Source: Cinclus cinclus
Taxonomy: Eukaryota > Chordata > Aves > Passeriformes > Cinclidae
Assembly (NCBI RefSeq): GCF_963662255.1
Contig: NC_085059.1
Span: forward strand, 10,759,234-10,823,233
Direction: 5' to 3'
Length of the DNA: 64,000 bases
Below are positions 51,101-63,100 of this stretch, one piece after another. A model generated the notes under the pieces. The model was not told the DNA's origin. It saw only the letters and a program-made list of their open reading frames with translations, and made no database searches. Position 1 is the stretch's first letter; each line of letters starts with the position of its first letter. Both the position numbers and the translations under genes were made by a program.

Positions 51101-54100
51101 GTCCTAGGGGGATTGCACAGTCGGGTGTTCTCTGGGAGCAGAGGTGACTGTGGGATGTTGGGCCAGCATCAGGGAGCAGCATGGAGCAAGAGGGATGTTT
51201 GGACCAGAGCTCACAGGGGGAGATAGATGACCCTGAACATGGGCTCTGTGTCGCTGTACCCTTGCTGCTGCCTTCACCATTTCATAACCCAAGAGTGAGT
51301 GAGGTTGATTGTTTGTTGCGTTGTTTTTTTTCTTGTGCAAACTTACAAACCTTCTCCAGAGCCCTGTGCAAGGGGTGCCCCCTTGTTCACCACCTGGCCT
51401 GTGCCAGCCCCAATGCTCACCTGGCACAAACACAGAAGGCTACTGGAGGATAGTCCTGACCCTCAGGACTTCAGTATAGTTCTTCCAGGAGGAAAAAAAG
51501 CAGGTTTGTGTTAGTGGTGCTGTTGTGTGGGAAGTCCTGGCTCCCTCATGGAAGTGAAGCCATGTTCCACAAGCTAGAGCAAGGGCAGAGAGCAAGAGGG
51601 AAGGAGCTGCCTGGGCTCAGGTGGCTGAAAAACTTTTTAAAGACCTTGACACTTGTAAAGTCATAAATAGAGTTGTGGGAAACCTTAACTGTTTGGATTC
51701 CCCCTGGGCAGCACATGCTTGGCTCATCCCTCAGAGGGCTGGCTGATACTGGAGATTTCCCAGTGAGGAGTTGATATGAGCTGTCACTGTAAACGGGAGT
51801 TATTTAAAATGTTGCTTGTGTACTCAACACCCAAACATGAGTCCCCTGAGGACAACTTGACCTCTCACTCAGTGAGCCACCTGCCTGGCTCATCTCTGGT
51901 GGCTGTTTCTGTGTGTGCAAAAGGGAAAAGCAAGGCAACCTGCTGCGGCAGCGTCTGGAGAGATACCTGATCCACAGCGTGACCTTGCCTTTCCTAGGAG
52001 CAGCTCCCACTCTTTCAGCCAGCACAACTGTCTGTGCAGTCCTTCTCAGGGAAGGCAGTGAAAGTTTCTGGCAGCCCTGACGGGTCGTAGCTCAAACCCA
52101 GAGCTTGTCCTAGCATCTCTCACTCCAGATAACTGCAGCTGCCCCTGTACATTGGTACTCAGTTGTCCTTAGGTAGTGAGCTGTCTGTTCCTGCTCGCCC
52201 TGCTATGGATGCTTCCTCTCTTCTTCTACCTCTTCCATAGATGCCGTTCTTCTCAGTTAGGGTGGCTATTGGCAGGCAGCCCCACAGCTCAGCAGAGCAG
52301 GGTGTCTGCGATGGCTGATGAGGGAAAGCATGTTCTCCCCTTCCCAGAGACCCATCTGCGGCCTGACCTGACCCGACCTGACCCATCCTTCTGGCTCTTG
52401 CAGAGTTTGCCGTTTCGCTGGTGGAGAAGATGCAGGCTCAGGAAATCCTGCGGAGCCTGCGGCTCCCCGAGTTTGATGACCTCAGCCAGTTCTTCCGCAA
52501 CCTGCCGGCCACGGCGCTGGTGGGCGTTGGTGCCTTCGCAGCTGTTGTCGCCTATTGGTTTGCCAGCCGGCCCAGGGCCGTGAAGCCGCCCTGCGACCTG
52601 CGCATGCAGTCGGAAGAAGTCGAGGTGAGGCCAGGGCAACCCCAGCTGGCTTTCCCCAAGATTTGCACGCCTGAAAGTCATAGAATGGTTTGGGTTGCGA
52701 GGTAACTTAAAGATCATCTCATTCCAAACCTCCTGCCGTGGGCACTAGACCAGGCTGCTCCAAGCCCCATCCAGCCTGGCCTTTAACGCTTGCAAGAGAC
52801 AGGGCAGCCACAGCTTCTCTGGGCAACCTGTGCCAGGGCCCCATCACCCTCACAGAGGAGAATTTCTTCCTAACATTTAATTTAAACCTTTATTTCAGTG
52901 TGAAGCCACAACCTCTTGTTGTGTTGCTATGTGCCCTTGTAAATAGTCCTTTTCCAGCTCTCTTGTAGGCCCCCTTCATTAAGGTTTCCCTGGAGCCTTC
53001 TTTTCTTCAGGCTGAACAGCCCCAACTCTCTCAGCATTTCCTCATAGGGTAGGTATCCCATCCCTCTAATCACCTTCATGGACTCCTCTGGACTTGTTTC
53101 TACCGATCTGTGGTCACAGGGAATGCCAGGAAGGCTTTTTTTGTTGTTTCAGGAGTTCCCCAACCTTATCCTGAAATCAACCATGTAATGCACTGTGCCA
53201 GGGGTTGCTTCACCCCTTAATTCACCTTTTTCTGTAAATGAAAAAACTAGAATACAACATGTTGTTCTCTTAGATTTTCAGTAAAATTTTGGTCTTAGCT
53301 TTGCTTAACCATCCATGGCCAAAAATTAGAGGCAGTGCCATTGCATGGGAGAAACAACTGAAAGGCAACAGCTGTGGAGACCAGATCACCTGGCATTCTT
53401 CATGTGTGCCCATTGCTGAGTTTGGTGCTGCAAACTTGGTAATAGTAAGAAAAAGTAAACCTGAATCCATACTTAGAGGCTGAGGAGTTACTAACTGTTA
53501 TGCTTGCAAAAGGCTTTAATGATGCAGCTCTGTTTTAAAGAACAGAAATATTTCCGAGTATTGCCTCAGCTTATTTTAATATCTGAAAACGGGATGAGAA
53601 TTTTTAAAGCCTTTTATGATGTTCCCTTCAAGACATCATTGTCTTTAATTCCAGCTTTTTAAAAGAGTGGGAGGAATTTACATTTTTCAAGCTATTTTTT
53701 CCCTGTGGTTAGGGCTTTAGTTAGACTTTTATCTGGCTCCCAGTGCAGTCCTGGTTTGGTCATTCTCAGCCTGGTTGCCCACTCCTAAAACACCTCTGCC
53801 AAGCTCATGGCACTGGGGGCTGGCCTCTGCCTTAGTCTGTCCTTCATGTTGGCCTGGATGTCCTTGTGGTGGTTCTCATGGTGCTAATCCTGGAGACCTG
53901 TGGAGCCCAGAGCACTTGCATCCCTCAGCACATCCCCACTCCATTACTTCCAGATCCATAATTCCTTAATAAATTCCTTAGGGAAATATCAATGATCTCA
54001 GTGACAATGAGCTGGGTCAAGTGCTTGTCTATGGCCAGAGGGCTCTCCATATCCCTGAGGTGCTGAGATCAGTGTCGCCCCTCTCACATCACCTTGGGTC

Positions 54101-57100
54101 TTGGGGCAGGTGGTGGTTACAGAGGTCTTGCTGGCATTTGGGGAGTTTGCTGCTTTATGGTGGGGGTTTCCCCATCTCCCACCCCTTGAGCAGTACTGAT
54201 GGCCGGGTCACCTCGTGTCCCCTCATCTCATACAGGGCCTGACTGGGGCGCGCCGCTCGGTGATTGGGGACAGCCCACAGCTGCTGACACACTACTATGA
54301 TGATGCCAGGACCATGTACGAGGTCTTCAGGAGGGGATTCAGCATCTCTGGTAAGAGCACAGTGATGAGGAGGCCTTGGAGCAAAAGCTGGGAGAGGTGG
54401 GGACCAGGCCATGCAGGTGTTCTTACCCCATGGTCAGTGGTACAGTCACAGAGTTCTCACACACTTGAGAGACATCACTTCCCCCTCCAAAAAGCTATGC
54501 TGACTCTTCCTTGCTCTATCATATCTATTTCTGTGTCTGCTGTTTATGGTGTCCTGCCTCATTGGATACAACAATGTCATGGTCAGATTATTATTTTTGC
54601 CATAAAAAAACCCAGTAGAACTGCACATATTCTGCCCCACGAAGGACTCGGTAGGTGTATGGACAAACGGATTTCTGCAAGAAGGTACCATTAGGAAATC
54701 ATTAAAACGTCAAATTTTCATCTGGTCATGCACTGCTGCATGTTGTTTTACCTTCCTCCAGAGTAGCTGGGCTAAATATAGTAGTTTTCACCTTTTTAAA
54801 TTGAAAGGCACCACAAGCAGTGGGAGCTGGTGTTTCAGATGAGTGCCCTTGTCAGACACTAATGCTCATGTGACCTTTGGAGAAGTGTCTTTTAATGAGG
54901 TTGTTTGGGGCAAGCTGTTGCTGTCAGTGGGAGGACTGAAGCCTTTTTGGGGGGATCCCAGAAGCTTGTCTCCCATAAGATGCACTTGTGTATACCATTT
55001 GCTGGAGATTGCTGAGAGAACCAACCCAATAACTGTGGATTTATTCCTGGAGGACTCCCCCACACTATGGGCCCCATATGTTAATTCCTGGCACTGCCCC
55101 CCATAACTCATTATCTTTGCTTCTGTCTTTCAGAGAATGGCCCCTGCCTTGGGTTCAGGAAGCCTAAGCAGCCCTACCAGTGGCTGTCCTACAAGGAGGT
55201 GAGCTCGAGGTGACACTCACTGTGCATCCTCTTCTCCTGCCCAACACAAGAAGGGGCGTTGGGGTGCCTGCACGTTAGACCAGGAGTTTGCTCATGCACT
55301 GTGTGATGCTTCCTGGTGTCCCCACCTGGGCACATCCAGGTGTTACTTGGGTGTGTCAGCTTTCAGGGGCTGGCTCCATGCCATGAGCCCCCTCCTGAAA
55401 GCAGTGCTGAGGCACTATGGAGCTATGGGGCATAACTGACCTCATCAACTGCTGGTCAGTTAATGATGGTTCATGATAACATAAAAATTGGACTTTTAGG
55501 TAGGAAATACAATAATTTGAGAGCATCCCTGTAAGTATTTGTTTAATTTGGTATTGTTCATATTCCTCTTTTTTTTTTAATGTATTATTTTCTTCTTCAA
55601 ATTCCAGGTGGCTGAAAGAGCAGAAGCTCTGGGTTCAGGCCTTTTGCAGCAGGGCTGCAAGCCATCCACGAAGCAGTTCATTGGTGTCTTTGCTCAAAAC
55701 CGTCCAGAGGTGAGATTTTATGTCCAACTTGATATTGTATTAATAATGTTCCTGACCTGTCAGCTTGTTCTCAAGTAATATCTACTCTCATGGACCCTTC
55801 TCACCTTTGTGCTTCCATGTTCTGCAGTGGATCATCTCTGAGCTGGCTTGCTACACCTATTCCATGGTGGTTGTTCCCCTGTATGACACCTTAGGTGCTG
55901 GAGCCATTCAGTACATTGTCAACACAGGTAAAATCAAAACTGATGTGATTTTCTGTTTTGTTGCACAGAATGGTTTATTTTCTGCTTCTAAAAGATGGAT
56001 GATTATAGAATCCTAGAATGGTTTGGGTTGGAAGGGACCTTAAAGCTGATCTGGTTCCAACTCCTCTTCATTGGTAGGGACACATTTCACTAGACCAGGT
56101 TGCTCCAAGCCTCATCCAGCCTGTCCACGAACACTTCCAGGGATGGGGCATTGTGATGATACTTGTGGAGTGTCTTGAATTCACTTTGAGATGTTCCTGA
56201 GGAGCCATGTGTCCCTGTGCTGCCTCTGTTGCATCTTCCACATACCCAGTTGTGCATAGCCATGGATAAGGGCTACTCTGGATGTGGGAATTACTCTATG
56301 GCCATCCACTCCTGTGCTGCTTGATATTTTGCCTCCTAGATTTTTTAATCTGTGTGGGGACCAATTTTAATATTTTGAACTGAATCCCAGAATGATCATA
56401 AATGTCAGCTACAGCTTTGGCATTGATTAAGGGTAGCTAAGATAGCATTTTTTCCTCATTTTTCAAGAGAAGCATGTGTGTGCTGGGATTTCTGGTGTAG
56501 CCTGGAGTGACTTTCAGAACTGATAGACTGTTAGCTATAAGCCAGTCTTGCATTAAAAAAGATTTAATGCAAACAGCTCGTTTGGCTGTCTTCCTTGCAG
56601 CTGACATTTCCACGGTCATTTGTGACAAGCCTGAAAAAGCCAGGGTACTCCTTGACCATGTGGAGAGGAGAGAAACACCAGGCCTGAGATCTATCATCCT
56701 GATGGACCCATTTGAGAAGGAGTTGACAGAGAGAGGGAAGCGCTGTGGGGTTTGCATCCAGACCATGCAGGAGGTGGAGGTGAGTTTGCTTTCCCTCTCT
56801 TTTTACTGTTTTTTGTAATATCTGTAAAAAGACAGTACAATGTACGGGGCCTTGTGGATTTTGTGACAGGTTCAGTGTCTGGAGAGCATGAAAGAGCAGC
56901 TTGTCACTGACAATACTGATGCTTGGTGCACTTGCCTCTTCGTGTTATTCCTTGTTGATAGCAGAGCCAACATTTCAATTCTTTATCCTCAAATACACTA
57001 TCAGCAGCTATTTAAGCATGGGAAGGGGGATTGTTATTTGAGACACTGTCCTCCTACAGTGTTACCAATAAGTAAAACTACAAAAGGAAGGCCTTGTAAA

Positions 57101-60100
57101 ATCAAGGCTAAGTAGAAAAGGACTGTGGGAAAGAGACTCCGCTGAATTAGAATTACAGGTAGGAAAACAAGTTCTATAACTATTGCGTGATCACATCATG
57201 GTGTATGGCAGTTGGTTGAATTATGTTTGTTATGCTTTAAAGCTATATAACTGCTCATGGGCTAACAGCTTAAAAAGGCCTGCTTTTTGCAATAAAGTGA
57301 CTCTCCTTTGCACCTGCCTGGGGAGTCTGCATTACTACAGACCCTCCCCCACACAACATGTAATCCTACAGCCTCATACTTGTTTGAAACACCCTGGATG
57401 CAGCTCAACCAACCCAAACACTACTTGAAACCCAAGGAAGGCACTGCAGTTAGGGCAAAAAACTTAGGATAATGAAAATGGCCACAGTGCCAGTTAGGAA
57501 TTTGTCTGCTTTACCTCACTCTCCCTTAGTGGTTTGCAAATTATTAGCAAATGGATTACACTGCAGGAATTAAAGTGGAAATCACATTTGTTACTTTAAT
57601 CTCTTCCAGGACTGTGGCCGTGAGAGTCGACATGTGCCTGTGGTGAGTGTTGGCATGTTGCTTTTCCCACTTACAACTGCAGCAGAAGGGACCTTAAAGC
57701 TCATCTTGTTCCAACCCCCTGTCATGGGCAGGGATACCTTCCATGGGTGCTTAGTTGCTCCAAGTCTTGTCCAATCTGGCCTTGAACATTTTCAGGGATG
57801 AGACTGCCACAGCTTCTCTGGGCAACCTGTGCCAGGGCTTCACCGCCCCTATAGGGAACAATGTGCAGTATTTGCTTTATTCCCTCTACCTAGAACACTT
57901 AATTGAGATAGCTCATCCTGCTATGAACATGTTAATGGGACAGAAATTAAATGCAATTGTTAAGCTACCCTGGTGGCACTGGGGGAATGTCTCTGTACCC
58001 TTCACTTTGTGCTGGGACTCCTACAGTTCCGAAACACTACTTGGCAGTATTTCTATGGGATATTTTGGAAAAAATTGCTTTGATATTTTCACTGTCTGCT
58101 CATATTCATACATTCAAAAGCAGCTTCTGATATTCAAGCTGTTTGTTTAGTCATTCATGACCCAAAATAGTGCATGTATGGAGTGGTGCTGAGAATACAG
58201 AGATGCTGCTGGAATTGGGAACAATCAGCAGCTTTGGAATCTTGTCCCCTGTTGTGGAGTTCTTTCCAAAATTGATCTGGAAATTGATGAATTATCTCAG
58301 GTTGTCCCACACATCTACAGATATAGGTGATGGCTTGGAAAATACTAATTGTAAGACAAACACTAAAGCATACCATTAGTGCAGCTGAAGCACAGCGTAA
58401 AGGGAGGAATAGATTCTGCATCAACTGAAGAGACCTGGTTATATATGCTGAGGTGAATTATAGCTTTTCATGTCAGAGCAAAAACATAATAGGTTTCATC
58501 TTTAGGTTTCTACAATGTCAACAGTCTCTACCACTGACATGTTTATGTTTGACTGATGTGATTTTCTTAATCTCCTTTTGTATTTCTAGCCTCCTCGACC
58601 AGAAGATCTTTCAATTGTCTGTTTTACTAGTGGCACTACAGGTAAAAGAGGCATTTTAATCTTGAAATGTTAGAATATCTTATGAAATTAATTATTAATC
58701 CCACCTCAATACATGCGAACTTGCTGTTATACAGATATGGCAATGATATTTTTAGGCATTTTGAATATTTAAGAACATATTGGTTTATATACTTCTGTAG
58801 AATGCAAATTAAAAATAACAATATATTTATTTTTCAATTGAATTCTCTGACACACACTTTTCCAGTAAGATTTTCCGTTTGTCTGAAAATCCACCCATGT
58901 GTCTGCTTCCCATTTTGCTGTGTAGTTGTGAAGCACTTGGTTCATTGGTATTTATCTTTTGTAAATGGTTTTGAAAAAAAACCCTCAAAACGTGGTTCCA
59001 CATCTTTCCATTCTCTGTATCCTAAACACATTGATGTTTCTAGCCTCACCAAGGTCCTTGTCACCTCTGTCTCCTCTTCCTGTGCATTGCTCATGACACC
59101 AAGTGCTGGGGAGGTTCAGGATGAGCCTGGGCAGCCCATGGTGCTGGTACCTGTGTGCTGCTGGCCTCTTTTTCTTGGAGAGAGGAACAGCATCATTTTC
59201 TTGCCTGCTCTTAGCAGAGGCAGTGCTTTCTCCTCTCTGGTCTTCATCAGCTTGCAGGAATTTCCTACTCTTGAGAACTCAGCATCTGTAACATCTCCCT
59301 GAAATCTGTATGGGCAGATGCACAGGGCATCACTGCTTGGGAAACTGCTTTAACACTTGCCTGTGGAGAAGGATCATGCTTCAGGGACTGCTGGAGCAGC
59401 TGTTCCAGATCCATCTGTGCTATTGGGATTGCTTAATGCTTGGTCCTATGCCAAAGCATTCTCAGTTTGGCCTCGGCAGAAGATGCTGGGAGCTGCTGGT
59501 GCTTCTCTGATGGCGGGTCAGGCTGAACAGGCACCTTGATCCTCCACCTCTCAGAAAAGACTTGTGCTTCAGACCAGGTAGGCAACCTCTTTATCAACTC
59601 CAAGTACAAGCTCAAGATGTATTAAAAGGGTTTGGGTATTTTACCTTCATGAGTGGTCCTTAGTTTTGAGATCAGCACTTCAGGCTGCCCAGGGCAGAGC
59701 ACTGAGGGAAAGAAGCCTGTGACTCCACTCTGTTCCAACACTGGGAATTCCTAAATGGGAAAGAATTATTTCAGTGCTGGATGTGAACATCACAGCCATG
59801 TAAAGAGTGAGTACAAAGTGGCCAGGCACAAATGGGAGCAGTAGGAAACTGAAGGAGCCATGCCATGGATGCAGCAGGGCACAGTGTGTTTATGTGGATG
59901 TTCAAGTGCAGAGTAACTATTTTTTCAAGTCACGTTATTGTTGATATTTTTATTTCTAAGTAAGAAATTCTTCATAGAGAAGGTTTTGTTTTGTTTTTTT
60001 ATTTGCAGATGCAATCATGGGCTGGCTTCTGATTTTGTGCTTTTCTTAGAAACGTGTCCAGAGTTTCAGAAATAGGACAACCAGGAAGTTTAATTTTCCT

Positions 60101-63100
60101 TTTCCTATCCAAACCAGAGATTTCCAATTTTGCAAATTATCTTTAACTGTACCCTCTCATCACAACACTTTGTGATGCATGAGCCCATCCTCTGCTGCTG
60201 CAGGACTTTGCACATCACTATCTTCCTTTTCCAGAGGTTGAATCAACACTCTGGTCTGTTTTCTACGTTGTGCTTTGATGTAAGAGTTTTATATAGTCCA
60301 TGTGATTTTTAGTGACTAAATCGAGAATTTACTTCCAAAGGATATGTTCTTGAGGGCTTTTCCAATTCCAGAGGGCTGTAAATATTTTTGTATGGTGTGA
60401 AAAAAAATCTCTGCTGTAGAATTTGTCACCCAAAAATTGTAGAATTGGAAAGAATTCCCCAGGAGCAGACTTTAACACTTGCTTTTCTTTGATAGGACCA
60501 GATGTCCGAATGCCTCCCCAGGGAGAAAAGAGAGGCTGAGATTGCTGATCTTGGATGATAAGACCCGCTTCCATGGTTGTGCCAAGAAACCATCAGCACT
60601 TGGAAATGGGCCAAAGGCACATAGCTATCCCCAAACTGTCAGGATACAATTTTTCATATTGGCTACTCCAGAGAAATCAACTGTCATTCCCTCAAGGATC
60701 CACTGGTAACCAGGTGGATAAAAGTTACTTCCCAGTGGTTTCTCTCAGCCTGGCAGTGCATGCTCCTTTTTGCCAGAACTCCCCAGGGGAATAAAGTGCT
60801 TGCATCCCAGAATGCTGATGAATCACACTGTGAGATTAGTGCTGGAGCACTTGAAAAACCCCTTTGGCAATGTGGGAAATGTTCTTCTATACTTTTAAAG
60901 GTTCTACTATTGTTTATAAGAACTGTCAAACAAGCCTTCCACCAAGATAAGGAGGAATTGACATTCCTGGGCTATTAATGGATTGCAAGGTATCCATTAT
61001 GTATCAGAACACTCACTGGGTTTGTCTTTGTCAGGAAATTCAAACAAGAACAACATTACAGAAGATTTTTAAAATGGAAAAGTAGCATCCGTGCCAACCT
61101 TCTTCTCGCAAAGTGGTAATTCTGGGAAAGGGCTAATAGAAAGAGGCACCAATTTTGCTAGGTTAACTCTTGGAACTACTAAGGAAGGTCAAAATTTACA
61201 GGAGTTCCCCAACCCAAAAAAGCTGCAGCTGTCCCATAACAACATGGTTTGTTCTGGATTTCTCCTGATGGAGAGTCTTCTGGCTTCAACGCTTGCTGCT
61301 CTGTTTAGACACCATTATCATTGCAGCCTGTCCAGGATGTTGAGCCTGCGCAAGAGGGATGCAGAGGAAGGAATCAGGATGTTAACACTGCTTCCAGGCA
61401 TGGCAGAGATACTGAATCTGCATTCAAGTCAGAGGTGGAGTGAGTCAAACATCTGAGAAATCTCATAGAATCATGGAGTAGTTCGGCTTGGAAGAGACCT
61501 TTAAAGTATATCTAATTCCATTTCCCAGCCATAGCAAGGGACATTTTCACCCAGACTGGTTTGCCTCAAGCCCCACCAAGCCTGGCACTGAACAGTTGAA
61601 AACCTCAAAAAAAAAGTCTGAAGAATTTTGTCAAGGTGCAGGGATCACATGTGTGCCAGAGGGCACAGTTTTGAGTTTCCAAACCAGTACTGAGCACATC
61701 CTCTCCACTGGTGCCTGAGCTGTGTGATGCTGCAGGAACACAGCTGCTTCTAGAACTGCAGGGGCAGAGCACATGTGTTTGGCTGGACACAATAACACAA
61801 GTGATTTTTGAGTCATGGTGTGTATGTATAACAGACACCTGTTCATGGACTTTTCTTGGAGCCTGGATCCATGCATGCACCCAGCTGTGAAAATAACTTG
61901 CCAGCTGATTTGGGACCTGTGAACCTGCTGATTTGACATGTTAGGATGGGAGCAGCTGAGGCTGGCAAAGCTGTCAGCTTCACCCCTGAGCTTTGGATGA
62001 GACCAAACCTGTGCACCCTGTTCATCTGCAAGTGTTTGGGACTGAATTACTCAAGGCATTTGGAACAGCAAATAGGGATTTTCAATATAATATATTGTGT
62101 TAAAAATATCCTGCTCTATTGCAATAAATGTATGCAACAATTGCTACTGCTGTTTGTGCCTGCCTTTAATTATTTGGGAGGTTGAATAGGAGTAATGGTG
62201 GCAGTTCTGGCAGGGCAAAGGGCTCAGTGCTGAGTGTGCCCATGTCTGTGCCCATGCCCACATTTGAGGGCTGCTAGCAACACAGCCCTCAAACTGTTCT
62301 GAAATGAGAGGATGAAACATAGTTTCCTATGCTGAAACATCACAAAACACCACAGTCTCTTCCTAATCTGAGGAAGGCAGAATGATTTTGTTACATTAAC
62401 TGCAGGAGCTTTGCCAGGCTGCTTGTGCCCACTGTACTGGGGACACACGGGGCACCTGCAGGTAAAGCTCCTCTGATCTGCCTTCACATGGAGAAGCAGA
62501 AACTACGTAGCAGTGGTGTGATCCAGTGAAACAATCTGCTTAAAAACACGTTGGAGAGTAAAACGCTCGCCCCATAATCTTTACTTGAGATGAGCTACAC
62601 TTTCTTTTCACAAGTAAAGCCTTGGAGGGTGATGAAAAGTGTCAGTACTGTGACAGGAGGGTGTGCAGAGCCCTCTGTGCCACTTTTTTTGTGAACATGG
62701 AGGTTCCAGCCTGTGTATTTTCTGCTTAACAAACACTTTGTTTTGGTGTCCAAACAGATATGAAATGCAAGAAGTGTATCATGGTCAGCTGAAAAAGGAG
62801 TGTGAAAGGGCAAATATTGATGGTGCTGAGGTGCCTGCTGCTGGTAGATGAAATGCTGCAGTGGCCATATGCCCAGCTTTGGAATACAACACAGGGGCTT
62901 TGCTGGCTCCCTAATGATTTAGGGCTGCCTTCAAGATGATTCTGCTGCTGATACTATTCATGACTTCCCTGAATTGCAGTCTCAAAGGGTCTTCTTGTAT
63001 CCTAACTTTTACCTGCGCTGCATTTTTACCTCTCTGCATTTCTTATGCTATTCAGAGTACTGGCTAAGTAAAACAGCCTTATTACAGCCTTTTAAACAGT

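Larger units (their letters stand above)
40961..52403 (+). other. ACSL6 intron 1, last part
   Basis: No coding exon is supported. It contains CR1 fragments at 41.2, 42.8 and 50.7 kb, AT microsatellites near 46.85 kb, and a long pyrimidine tract at about 47,748-47,782. Confidence 0.6.

Noticed and set aside
52176..52583. 135-codon plus-strand frame overlapping ACSL6 exon 2
   Set aside because: Runs through the intron-exon boundary and is out of frame with ACSL6. Only its 3' part matters, as a possible overlapping upstream ORF, reported separately.
58667..59302. 211-codon plus-strand frame
   Set aside because: Lies entirely in ACSL6 intron 9, AT-rich with chance-like composition, no domain and no splice signals.
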